This document shows, piece after piece, positions 44,704 to 54,172 of a stretch of 55,522 nucleotides of DNA. Within the stretch, counting starts at the first letter, position 1. The number at the start of each line of letters is the position of its first letter. The notes under the pieces were generated by a model, which had not been told where the DNA came from, made no database searches, and was given only the letters and a program-made list of their open reading frames with translations. Made by a program: the position numbers and the translations under genes. The stretch spans positions 1 through 55,522 of the forward strand of contig NZ_RCNR01000029.1 of the NCBI RefSeq assembly GCF_009725985.1. Reading direction: 5' to 3'. This DNA comes from Zobellia amurskyensis (lineage in GTDB: Bacteria; Bacteroidota; Bacteroidia; Flavobacteriales; Flavobacteriaceae).

Positions 44704-46179
44704 ATGTTTAAGATGATGAAATTTTGGAGTATCGGAACTTTATTTGCTGTGGCTACTTTTTGGTATAGCGGGAATTTTATTAAAAATGATATCTCAGGTC
44801 AACGGCAAAAACTAGTTCAAGATAAACCTAATATATTATGGATAGTTGCAGATGATTTAGGCATTGATTTAGGTTGTTATGGCAACGAACTGATTTATAC
44901 CCCTAACCTAGATAGACTTGCCTCTGAGGGCGCTCGTTATAGTAATATGTACACCGTGTCCGCTGTCTGTTCTGTAAGTCGCTCTGCTATGATTACGGGT
45001 ATGTATCCAGTTAGTATTGGTTGCGAACAGCATAGGAAGCAGTTTAAAGATTCACTTCCTAAACCTGTGAAACCAATTACAGAATATTTTAAAGATGCAG
45101 GGTATTTCGTCACCAATAAAGGTAAAACGGACTATAATTTTATTCATAAAAAAGAAGATCTCTACGATGGTACCGAATATAAAAATCGTAAAGTCGGACA
45201 ACCGTTTTTTTCTCAAATTCAAATTTCTTATCCACACAGGCCTTTTGAAGCTGATTCTATTCACCCAATAAATCCGGATCATGTGAAACTCCCGCCATAT
45301 TACCCGGACCACCCACTTGCTAGAAAGGATTGGGCAATGTATTTAGAAACCGTTCAACATGTGGATATCCAAGTTGGAGAAATATTAGATGAGCTGGATA
45401 AAAGTGGTCTTTCGGAAAATACGGTTGTATTTTTTATTGGAGATCAAGGAAGGCCCATGGTCAGAGCAAAACAATTTTTGTATGATGCAGGTATTAGGAC
45501 CCCATTTATAGTCAGGTGGCCTGGTAAAATAAAGGGTGGGGTTATAAACGACCGTTTGATCAATAATCTAGACTTAGCTCCTACTAGCTTAAAAATAGCA
45601 GGTTTGCCAGTACCTGAATATATTCAAGGTCAAGATTTTTTGGATAATAATACAATTAGGAAATACGTCTATAGTATGCGTGATCGTAGAGACGAAACGG
45701 TAGATAGGATAAGGATGGTTAGAAGTGAAAGGTATAAGTATATAAAAAACTTTTATACGGATAGGCCATATACGCAGTACAATGCTTATAAAAAGAATTT
45801 TTACCCTGTATTAACATTAATGCAAGAAATGTATAAGAATGGAGGTCTTAATGAAGATCAATCAAGATTTTTTAGTGATGATAGACCTTCGGAAGAATTT
45901 TATGACTTAAATAATGATCCTTATGAATTAAAGAATTTAGCAAACATAGAACTTTATGATTCGCAGAAAAATATTTTGAAGAATCAGCTTGATAAATGGT
46001 TGATTAAGACTGATTTGGGAACTTATCCAGAGAGTCCTTTGGAAATTAATTATGCTAAGAAATTGATGGAAAGCAAGTTCAAGGAAAATATGGAAGCTAG
46101 AGGCTTATCTCCAGATATTTCGAATGAAGAATTTTTACAATATTGGGAAGCGACACTTTTGGGTAAAAACAAAAATTAA
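44704..46179 (+). CDS. Type I sulfatase with atypical C-S-V-S-R signature
   Basis: The 491-residue protein has an N-terminal signal/anchor helix (FWSIGTLFAVATFWYSG), then KPNILWIVADDLGIDLGCYG with the metal-binding Asp pair. The signature is Cys89-Ser-Val91-Ser-Arg93: the usual Pro or Ala at the third position is Val. The rest is normal (NKGKTDYNF, FFIGDQGRP, and a C-terminal EEFYDLNNDPYELKNL). It should act on sulfated glycan fragments in the periplasm. The Val may affect recognition by the formylglycine-forming enzyme. The next sulfatase gene follows about 60 bases later, probably in one unit. Length and C-terminal layout resemble iduronate-2-sulfatase-like members. Confidence 0.9.
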   Translation: MFKMMKFWSIGTLFAVATFWYSGNFIKNDISGQRQKLVQDKPNILWIVADDLGIDLGCYGNELIYTPNLDRLASEGARYSNMYTVSAVCSVSRSAMITGMYPVSIGCEQHRKQFKDSLPKPVKPITEYFKDAGYFVTNKGKTDYNFIHKKEDLYDGTEYKNRKVGQPFFSQIQISYPHRPFEADSIHPINPDHVKLPPYYPDHPLARKDWAMYLETVQHVDIQVGEILDELDKSGLSENTVVFFIGDQGRPMVRAKQFLYDAGIRTPFIVRWPGKIKGGVINDRLINNLDLAPTSLKIAGLPVPEYIQGQDFLDNNTIRKYVYSMRDRRDETVDRIRMVRSERYKYIKNFYTDRPYTQYNAYKKNFYPVLTLMQEMYKNGGLNEDQSRFFSDDRPSEEFYDLNNDPYELKNLANIELYDSQKNILKNQLDKWLIKTDLGTYPESPLEINYAKKLMESKFKENMEARGLSPDISNEEFLQYWEATLLGKNKN

Positions 46180-46238
46180 GGCCTTTACGGTTATACTAAA
46201 AAAACATTAATCTCCCATAATACCTATAATATCAAAAA

Positions 46239-47671
46239 ATGAACCAAGCCAATCTGTTTTATGAAAAAGGGAACTTTAATAAAAGTAATTCCAAGTGCAG
46301 TATAATTTTATTATGTACTGTTTTATTAACGTTTACAGCTATTCAGGCACAAAAAAAATAACTGATAAGCCGAATATTATTTATATTCTAGCCGATGACT
46401 TGGGCTATGGAGATTTGGGGTGTTACGGACAAAACACAATAAAAACACCTCATATTGATAGAATGGCCAAAGAAGGAATCCGTTTTACACAACATTATTC
46501 CGGGAGTACGGTATGCGCGCCTTCGCGAGGAGTACTTATGAGTGGTTTAAATACGGCACATTCCTATATACGGGGTAATTTTTCTTATGAAATTGAAGGT
46601 AATTTGCCAATACCGGATACGACCCTTACAATTGCTGAAATACTACAAACCAACGGCTACAAAACAGGGATAGTCGGTAAGTGGGGATTAGGAGGGGCGA
46701 AATCTGTTGGAGGCCCTAATAATCAGGGATTTGACTACTCTTTCTGTTATTTGGATCAACGAAATGCACACGAGTATTATCCGGAGTATTTATGGGAAAA
46801 CGAAGAGAAATATCCTTTGGAGAAAAATGAAAACAATGGGAAATTGCAATATACGCATGACCTTTTTACAAGAAAAGCTTTAGACTTTGTAAAAGAAAAC
46901 AAACATGAATCATTTTTTTTATATCTCCCATATACCATACCGCATAGCAAATACCAAGTGCCGTCGAATGCTCCTTATTCAAATTTAAACCTTTCTGAGG
47001 CTATGAGGAATTATGCGGCAATGATTACACGTATGGATGCGGATATTGGCAAATTGTTAGATTTAGTAAAAGAAGCTGGTATAGATGAAAACACTATAAT
47101 AATATTTTCAAGTGATAATGGTCCAACAGCCTATGCTAACAAAGCTTTTAATAGTAATGGACCTTTGAGAGGATTTAAAAAGGATTTGTACGAGGGAGGT
47201 ATAAGAATACCTTTGGTGGCAAGGTGGCCTGGGAAAATTGAAGAAGGTAGAGTGAGCGATTTAATTTCTGACTTTTCAGATTTTCTTCCGTCGGCTTGTG
47301 AAATAGCAGGAATTGAACCACCAAAGAATATAGATGGAATTTCATATTTGGATGAGTTGTTAGGAAGAGAACAAAAAAAGCATGATTTCCTTTACTGGGA
47401 GTTTTTTAAATATAATTATGGATGGAAAACTGGAGACAACCCCAATACAAGGAATTCGTTTAATGCACAAGCTTTAAGAATGGGGAAATGGAAAGCGGTT
47501 CGCAGTAATCTAAAGAAAAAACCAGATGCTAAACTGGAACTCTATGATTTAAGTACAGATGTAGGTGAAACACGTAATTTAGCAAGTAAACACCCTGATA
47601 TTGTTGAAAAAATAGAAAAACTGATGGAAATAACGCGTTTTGATGCCGAATTTTTTAAAAAAGGAAAATGA
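46239..47671 (+). CDS. Type I sulfatase with -1 frame offset after its signal peptide
   Basis: The sulfatase frame (open from a GTG at 46295) shows KPNIIYILADDLGYGDLGCYG, the signature C-A-P-S-R, GKWGLGGAKSVGG and IFSSDNGPTAYA, all typical of arylsulfatase-A-like enzymes. Its N-terminus in that frame is not a signal peptide. In the frame from the ATG at 46239, a good signal (SIILLCTVLLTFTAIQAQKK) runs into TAA at 46359. The frames join by -1 at the A8 run 46351-46358. The restored protein would be a secreted sulfatase of about 476 residues. The next gene (47692) starts 20 bases after its stop. This is the same kind of break as in the sulfatase at 23880. Confidence 0.82.
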
Positions 47672-47691
47672 TTATTTAATCTAATTATGGT

Positions 47692-48699
47692 ATGATAAAA
47701 TCTATCAGATTAATTTTTGCGTGGTGTTTGATTTTTGTATCAATCAATTCTTTTGCGCAGCAAAAACGTCTCGATGCATCTTCGGTTATTTCCTATATTT
47801 TGGACCATCAAAAAGAGAATGGGGCTTTTGGGCCAGATAATAAAGAGTATACAGATTTAGCTTGGAATTATCCTGCTATCGGTACCTTAAAACTTTTAGG
47901 TGCCAAAGTTCCTAGGGAAAAAGAAGCTTTTGAAAATGGAAATAAATCATGGATGGAAATAATTGCTAGAAAGAATGGACCATGGTATTGGTCATTTTTT
48001 CAAAAGGCTCATTTATATAACTTGTTCCATATTTCAAACATCAATTTTGAGGAAGGAATAAAACGAGGGCAATACTGGGAGATTAAATTCAAGAGTAGAA
48101 AAAATTATTTGGAATTGCCCGAATATAAAGAGGGCTTATTTTTTGACATTCCATCATTATGGCATATGATAGGAGCTATATCCTTGCTAGATGGAAAAGT
48201 TACAAATAAATTTTACATAGAAAAATATTTAAGAGACCGTCAGGCAGAAAACGGAGCTTTTGTAGATGATATTAAAGATAAGCCTACGCCAACTGATTCG
48301 GAAACAAATTTAATCGTTACCAGCAATGCGGTCCTAACATTAAAAAGCCTTGAAAGTGATGTGTTTAACGCTCAGGATTGCGTTAAATGGCTCCAGTCCT
48401 GTCAAGCAGAGGACGGTGGTTTTAAGTATAGTCCGGAGAGTAGTGATGTAGCCAATCAATCAGATGTTTGGTATACATGGGCTGCATTAAAAGCTCTAAA
48501 AGCTTTGGGTTCTGAACCTAAAAATGTTAAAAAATGCATAGAATGGCTGAACTCACTTCAGAATTATGATGGAGGCTTTGGCGATAGACCTGGATGGAAT
48601 TCTAGAATATACAGTACTTTCTATGCTGTATCTGCTTTGAGCGATCTTACCGGTGATGCAGTTTCCGGAATATCATTAAAGAAGAAAAAAAATACGTAA
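47692..48699 (+). CDS. Secreted prenyltransferase-like alpha/alpha-toroid repeat protein, N-terminal part (frame-broken)
   Basis: The 335-residue frame has a signal peptide (FVSINSFAQ) and repeats of the prenyltransferase/squalene-cyclase type: SYILDHQKENGAFGPD, RDRQAENGAF, SCQAEDGGFKYSPES with YTWAALKALKALG, and LNSLQNYDGGFGDRPG with YAVSALSDL. These fold as an alpha/alpha toroid, also used by some secreted proteins in place of a terpene enzyme; no DxDD cyclase motif is seen. The frame ends just after an A8 run (48685-48692), and the -1 frame continues straight into 48768-49526. The intact protein would be about 610 residues. It lies in a sulfatase cluster, so a role on glycans is likely but unproven. 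Confidence 0.75.
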   Translation: MIKSIRLIFAWCLIFVSINSFAQQKRLDASSVISYILDHQKENGAFGPDNKEYTDLAWNYPAIGTLKLLGAKVPREKEAFENGNKSWMEIIARKNGPWYWSFFQKAHLYNLFHISNINFEEGIKRGQYWEIKFKSRKNYLELPEYKEGLFFDIPSLWHMIGAISLLDGKVTNKFYIEKYLRDRQAENGAFVDDIKDKPTPTDSETNLIVTSNAVLTLKSLESDVFNAQDCVKWLQSCQAEDGGFKYSPESSDVANQSDVWYTWAALKALKALGSEPKNVKKCIEWLNSLQNYDGGFGDRPGWNSRIYSTFYAVSALSDLTGDAVSGISLKKKKNT

Positions 48700-48767
48700 A
48701 ATCTATTCCAGAAGGAAAGTACGCTATTTTTCAATCCCATCACAAAAGTCCCGTTGGAGGAGAGGGA

Positions 48768-49526
48768 ATGGTAGACTCTGTTGCTCTTATGAAGCTGAAT
48801 TTAGTAGGTGTAAAATCTAAAACAAAGGATATAGATTTAGATAAGGGTATTAGCCCATTGGTTGCTTACAATAGGAAATATGTAGAGTCTAAGAGATATC
48901 GGTTAGAAGTGGTGGAGTTACCGGAAAATTATACTCATAAACTAATATGGCCTAATGGACAACTGGCAGATCATGTATCTAATTTTTTAATTCCACCAAA
49001 TCTTTCATATTCAGAAGCACAAATTTATAGAAAAGCATTTATGGCGGGCGAAATAGGTCTTAGTTGGGCAGATTTTAAAAAAGATGTAATTCAACCTATT
49101 AAAAACCTAAACACAGGAACACTTTTTTACCCTGAACTAGATTACACTATGTTGAATGCATACAAAATTTACGATGATGGGTTGAATGGTGGTAATGGCT
49201 ATAACGCTGTACCAGGTGCGCATTTTGGGAATATAGATTGGGTTAGACATTTTCCTTATAAGGAAAGATGGGAAGGCCTTTTACCCATTGTTGCTGATGG
49301 TGATGCGCATGGAAACATTATAAAATGGCATGAAAATCTACTCCAGTATAGAAACATTTATATAGCTGAAAGTTATCATTTTAAGGACTATATAGAGGCA
49401 TCATTAAACGGACGGTCTGTTTGTGTTATACGTATGCCTTCAGGGGTGGTAAGATATTATGGAGGCAAAGAGTCCATCGCTTATTTAAAAAAACATTTTG
49501 AGGAATGGAAGTGGTGGAATGATTAA
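48768..49526 (+). CDS. C-terminal half of the toroid protein, unknown domain (frame-broken)
   Basis: The frame is open upstream of the ATG at 48768 to the A8 run (48685-48692), reading YVKSIPEGKYAIFQSHHKSP, so it is the continuation of the gene at 47692 and not an independent gene. I do not recognise the domain. His/Asp-rich patches (QSHHKSP, VADGDAHG, NAVPGAHFGN) could bind metal, loosely recalling PHP-type hydrolases, but the match is too weak to name. It ends in an aromatic cluster (EEWKWWND). No signal peptide of its own is present. Confidence 0.65.
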   Translation: MVDSVALMKLNLVGVKSKTKDIDLDKGISPLVAYNRKYVESKRYRLEVVELPENYTHKLIWPNGQLADHVSNFLIPPNLSYSEAQIYRKAFMAGEIGLSWADFKKDVIQPIKNLNTGTLFYPELDYTMLNAYKIYDDGLNGGNGYNAVPGAHFGNIDWVRHFPYKERWEGLLPIVADGDAHGNIIKWHENLLQYRNIYIAESYHFKDYIEASLNGRSVCVIRMPSGVVRYYGGKESIAYLKKHFEEWKWWND

Positions 49527-49712
49527 AAAAAAGTTATCTAAACGTCATACTTAGAATCGAAGAATTTGAGTTTTAAGAGAATTACGTGATATATTGAAGC
49601 TTACTTTTATCTTAATGTTATTAAGTGTCTAAATGATTACAAAAAATTGCCTTTGTAGATTTTTCAATGAATCTTTAAAACTTTTTTTAGATACGATTTT
49701 TGCATTTTAAAT

Positions 49713-52700
49713 ATGAAATTAGCAAACGCTCTTTACTGGAAAATTGGCGAATACAAACAGGGGTTGCTATGTGTATTATTGTTTTCATTTTCGGTTGTAT
49801 ACGGTCAAAAAACAACTCAAGAATATTTAATTGACTACATTTCTACCAAAGAAGGGCTTTCCCATAATTACGTTTCTCAAGTAATCAGTGATTCCTTAAA
49901 TATAAAATGGATAGCTTCAGAAAATGGACTCATTAAATACGACGGTGTAAATTTTACTACCATTAAGCCTGGTAAAAATTATCCTGGTCTTAATAATGAG
50001 AATATTGAAACTTTATTTTTAGATAGTCGCAATAACCTTTGGATAGGTACAAAAAGTAGGGGTTTATCCCGAATCAATCTACGAACTGGAGCACTAGAGG
50101 ATTTTAATAAAGTCCTTGGGGTAGATGCTCATTCATCCGTAAGGGTTTTAACTATTAATGAGGATTCTAGAGGAAATATATGGGTGGGAACCAATGAAAA
50201 TGGGCTTTACATTATTGCTGATACCTACGATAAATTAATCGAACATTATGATTTAAAACAAGTATCCGGATTAATGAGGGATACTTACGGAAACATGTGG
50301 TTTGGATCGGAAAACATTCTGAAAAAATATGATCCGTCTGAAAATCGCATACTGTCATTTAGAATAGACGAAAAGTCATCTGATATAACAAGTATTATCG
50401 AAGATAAAATAAGGAATTGCCTATGGGTCAGTACAGTATCGGATAAAACAGAAAAGGACAAGAAAATATTTCAACTAAATTTTGATGACCAACGAATTAC
50501 TTCACAAAGTACCGGTATAACTACTAATTATTTCACCAGTTTATTTTTAGACCACACAAATAACTTGTGGATTGGTACTTGGGGGAATGGAGTATATAGG
50601 CATAACGAGGAGCTAAACCAATTCCAAAAAATTAATTTAGTCTATCCTCCGGACAATAAGAAGACAGTTAATTATGATATTGTAATTAACATCCATAGAG
50701 ATAAAAACAATGTATTGTGGCTTGCTACAGGATTAGGAGGTATAATAAAACTTACAGAGAGTAAGGGTTTTAAAAATTTAGATGCGGTAGTTAAAAATCC
50801 TATTTTAAAGAATAACCTAGTTGTGCTTTCTGTATTCAAGAAAAATAAATTCTTGCTCGGAACTTTACGCAATGGTTTGTTTATAGGGGATTCCTTATCT
50901 GCCCTTGATCAAGTAAAAGATATTGGAGATAGGAAGGTAATTTCTATCTATGAACACGATTCCATTTTTTATGTAGGTACTACGGAAGAGTGTTTTCTAA
51001 TTGCTGAAAACGGACATAAAATTAGCTCAATAAATATACCTCAGGCGACATGTTATCTAGCGGTAGATGACAATATGATTTGGGTAGGGACGCAGAGGGA
51101 AGGTTTGATGCTCGTAGATGTTTCAAATCCGTTGCGGCCAATAGTCAGAGATAAATTTACTTATAAGGACGAGTCAAAAGAAATAGGTAGTAATCGCATA
51201 ACTTCAATAGTAAGGGATGATCAAAACAACCTATGGGTCGGAACTTATAACGGAATCTATTTGTACGATGAAGAGAATTTAAAATTTATACACCATATAG
51301 GGTTATTGGAGGAATCATTGCCAGCAATTATTAATGTCACCTTTTTCTATAATGGTCATATATGGTTGGGAACACCGGATGGTCTTTATCAATTGAAGTT
51401 TAAGGAAAGTGAATTAAGAGTAGTCAATAAAATTTCAAAGGAAGAAGGGCTCCAAAATGACTTTATCTGCGGTATCTCTGCCTACAAGAATAGCCTTTGG
51501 TTTACTACAACTACTAATTTAGTCAGATTAAATACAATCGATAATTCTTTTGTTGAATATGGAAAAAGCGATGGGGTATACACTTCCCAATTTAATCTAA
51601 GAAGCTTTTTCCAAGACGAGACATCATCAATATACGCGGGAGGTCTAGGTAACCTTACCTATTTTATGCCAGATCAGTTAAGAAAGGATTCACTTGAACA
51701 AAATGATATTATTCTAACACATTTAATGGTCAACAACCAATTGGTGACACCTAACGCCCCGAATAATAACGTTGTTCGATTAGCCCAAGATTTCAGTTAT
51801 GTAGACCGTGTTGAATTCACTCACAAAGAGAAATCATTTACCATTGGTTTTTCGAGTTCCAACTTTGCGGATAAAACTCAGAGTTATAGGTACAAGTTAA
51901 AAGGTTTTCAAAATGATTGGGTGAATTTGAAATCACAGAATGAAATTCATTTTGTTGGTCTTCCACCAGGAGATTATAGATTACTTATAAGCTCCTCTAA
52001 CGATTCGCAAAATTGGTCGGAGCCCACATCGCTAGATATAGAAATTCATTATTCACCGTGGCTCAGTCCGCTAGCATTTCTTCTCTATTTTATCATATTT
52101 TGTGTTGTTATTACAAGTTTCTACTACATTCTACTTAAGCACTCAAAGCTACGGAATGAATTGAAAAAGGAGCAAGAATTAAGTGAAGCCAAGTTTACGT
52201 TTTTTACAAATATTTCCCATGAATTTCGAACACCCCTTACTTTGATTACCGGTCCGATTAAAGAACTGATTTCTATGACCGATTTAAAAACTGAAGTTAC
52301 TGAAAAACTGGTAACCGTAAATAAAAATGCCACTCGATTACTCAACCTTATCAATCAATTGCTGGATTTTAGAAAGGCAGGTCAAGGGCTATTGAAACTT
52401 AGTGTCAGTGACGGTAATTTTGTCAGATTTACAGAAGAAGTTTTTCTTTATTTCAAGGAGCAGGCAGTAGAAAAGAATATTGAATATGAATTATTAAAAT
52501 CACAGGAATCCATAGTGTTTCCTTTCGACAGAAATAAAATAGAAATAGTATTATGCAATCTTATCTCCAATGCGTTCAAATTCACTTCTAATGGAGGTCG
52601 TATAACATTATCCATAGAAGAGCTTGATGACAAATGTATCATTAAATTAGAAGATAACGGATCAGGTATGAGCAAGGAGTTTGAAAATAAAATTTTCGAC

Positions 52701-53759
52701 CGTTTCTATCAAATACAAACTACAAATACTTCCCATTTCATAGGAAGTGGAATAGGGTTGAGCTTTTCCAAGAAAATTGTTGAATTACATCATGGTACAA
52801 TAGAAGTAAAGAGTCAGCTGAATAAAGGCACGGAGTTTACAATAGAGTTTCCGTTGTCTGCAAAGTATCAACCTAGTACTATTGATATTAGTGATAAAAA
52901 TACTGATAAAATCGATTTATATGAGAAGCTTGATTTAAACGATTTATCAATTAAAAACCTTGAAGTAGATCAAAAGCAATTTACTGTTTTAATTGTAGAT
53001 GATAATGTAGAAATTAGAAAATACTTACGTCAATTCTTATTTCCATTTTATAATATTCTAGAAGCTGAGAATGGGGAAGATTGTGTGAAAATTGCCTCTG
53101 ATGAAAATTGTGATTTAATACTGTGTGATATAATGATGCCAATAATGGACGGTTTAACCGCTTGTAAGGCCCTAAAATCAAATATAAGCACTTCTCATAT
53201 TCCCGTAATACTGCTCACAGCCCGTTCTTCTAATATCTATGAAATAAAAGGACTTAATACTGGTGCAGATGATTTCATTACAAAGCCTTTTGACCCCCAA
53301 GTTGTAAAAGCTAGAATCGCTACTGTTATTCAAAATAGATCTAAAACCAGAGAATATTTTCTAAATAAAGTTAGGTTTGAACCGACACATTTAAAAGTTA
53401 AAAAAGACGATGCCGAAAGCGTATTTATTGACAAGGTAATTACCGCGGTGGAGGAGAACTTAATGAACCAAGAGTTTGGAATTGATAATTTAATGGACAT
53501 TTGTTGTATGAGCCAATCTACACTGTATAGAAAGATAAAATCTCTTACAGGCCTGTCCTTAACAGGGTTTATACGATCTATAAGGACTAAAAAAGCTGCC
53601 GAAATAATTCTTTCCGAAGATGTTAAGATGAAAGAAGTAGCTATGCGGGTAGGGTTTAATGATTACAAATACTTTAAAGTATCCTTCAAAAAACAGTTTG
53701 GATGTCTTCCATCCAAGTATAAGTCAAAAATTAATCTACAGGCAGAAAGCACGCTTTAA
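49713..53759 (+). CDS. Hybrid two-component system regulator (HTCS), full length
   Basis: The 1348-residue protein has a signal helix, then two periplasmic propellers of Reg_prop repeats (for example NNLWIGTKSRGLSRIN, GNIWVGTNENGLYII, NNLWVGTYNGIYLYD), a Y_Y_Y domain (YRYKLKGFQNDWVNLKS, about 700-780) and a membrane helix near 790-812. HisKA follows with phospho-His836 (NISHEFRTPLTL), then the ATPase domain (GSGIGLSFSKKI), a receiver with phospho-acceptor Asp1139 (LCDIMMPIMDG) and an AraC-type DNA-binding end. It senses an oligosaccharide in the periplasm and activates the locus. The sulfatase and toroid genes lie upstream and a SusC gene downstream, so both sides are likely targets. Confidence 0.95.
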   Translation: MKLANALYWKIGEYKQGLLCVLLFSFSVVYGQKTTQEYLIDYISTKEGLSHNYVSQVISDSLNIKWIASENGLIKYDGVNFTTIKPGKNYPGLNNENIETLFLDSRNNLWIGTKSRGLSRINLRTGALEDFNKVLGVDAHSSVRVLTINEDSRGNIWVGTNENGLYIIADTYDKLIEHYDLKQVSGLMRDTYGNMWFGSENILKKYDPSENRILSFRIDEKSSDITSIIEDKIRNCLWVSTVSDKTEKDKKIFQLNFDDQRITSQSTGITTNYFTSLFLDHTNNLWIGTWGNGVYRHNEELNQFQKINLVYPPDNKKTVNYDIVINIHRDKNNVLWLATGLGGIIKLTESKGFKNLDAVVKNPILKNNLVVLSVFKKNKFLLGTLRNGLFIGDSLSALDQVKDIGDRKVISIYEHDSIFYVGTTEECFLIAENGHKISSINIPQATCYLAVDDNMIWVGTQREGLMLVDVSNPLRPIVRDKFTYKDESKEIGSNRITSIVRDDQNNLWVGTYNGIYLYDEENLKFIHHIGLLEESLPAIINVTFFYNGHIWLGTPDGLYQLKFKESELRVVNKISKEEGLQNDFICGISAYKNSLWFTTTTNLVRLNTIDNSFVEYGKSDGVYTSQFNLRSFFQDETSSIYAGGLGNLTYFMPDQLRKDSLEQNDIILTHLMVNNQLVTPNAPNNNVVRLAQDFSYVDRVEFTHKEKSFTIGFSSSNFADKTQSYRYKLKGFQNDWVNLKSQNEIHFVGLPPGDYRLLISSSNDSQNWSEPTSLDIEIHYSPWLSPLAFLLYFIIFCVVITSFYYILLKHSKLRNELKKEQELSEAKFTFFTNISHEFRTPLTLITGPIKELISMTDLKTEVTEKLVTVNKNATRLLNLINQLLDFRKAGQGLLKLSVSDGNFVRFTEEVFLYFKEQAVEKNIEYELLKSQESIVFPFDRNKIEIVLCNLISNAFKFTSNGGRITLSIEELDDKCIIKLEDNGSGMSKEFENKIFDRFYQIQTTNTSHFIGSGIGLSFSKKIVELHHGTIEVKSQLNKGTEFTIEFPLSAKYQPSTIDISDKNTDKIDLYEKLDLNDLSIKNLEVDQKQFTVLIVDDNVEIRKYLRQFLFPFYNILEAENGEDCVKIASDENCDLILCDIMMPIMDGLTACKALKSNISTSHIPVILLTARSSNIYEIKGLNTGADDFITKPFDPQVVKARIATVIQNRSKTREYFLNKVRFEPTHLKVKKDDAESVFIDKVITAVEENLMNQEFGIDNLMDICCMSQSTLYRKIKSLTGLSLTGFIRSIRTKKAAEIILSEDVKMKEVAMRVGFNDYKYFKVSFKKQFGCLPSKYKSKINLQAESTL

Positions 53760-54172
53760 TCAAATCAATAATCGAGTAATTTATATATTAGTTAATACTC
53801 GTTATCCTTATTCCAATTTTTTGAGATAATTGCAAGCTTTCTTCTTTTCGTTCCTATTTGCTTTAAATAAAAGGCATCATTAGGGTACTGGTACATTTTA
53901 GTATTTCATTACTAAAGAATTTTCATTTAAATAAAATGACTGCATTTTCACCACATTTATGCGGAATGTGGTTTGCACGACTACTGCCAATTTTATCGTA
54001 GAACGAGTGTGAAAATTCTCAAAAACTTTATAAACAATGGGTCTATTCAGTTTTTGCGCAAAATTGAATTATTTACCCCCCTCATTGCTCTATTTGCCCT
54101 AACAATTTCACTCTTCGGTCTGCATCTTTGTGGGTAAATAATCCAACTATCAACGAATTTCAAAACAAAATT
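53760..54172. other. 413-base regulatory gap upstream of the last susC
   Basis: No gene seen. It lies between the HTCS and its probable target susC, so an activator site is expected here. CATCTTTG (54123-54130) is one base off the -7 consensus, but the nearest TTTG (54093) is 26 bases away, too far for a good promoter. Confidence 0.4.

Noticed and set aside
48768-49526. An independent gene starting at the ATG at 48768
   Set aside because: The frame is open upstream to the A8 run and continues the preceding protein, so it is a 3' part of the gene at 47692.
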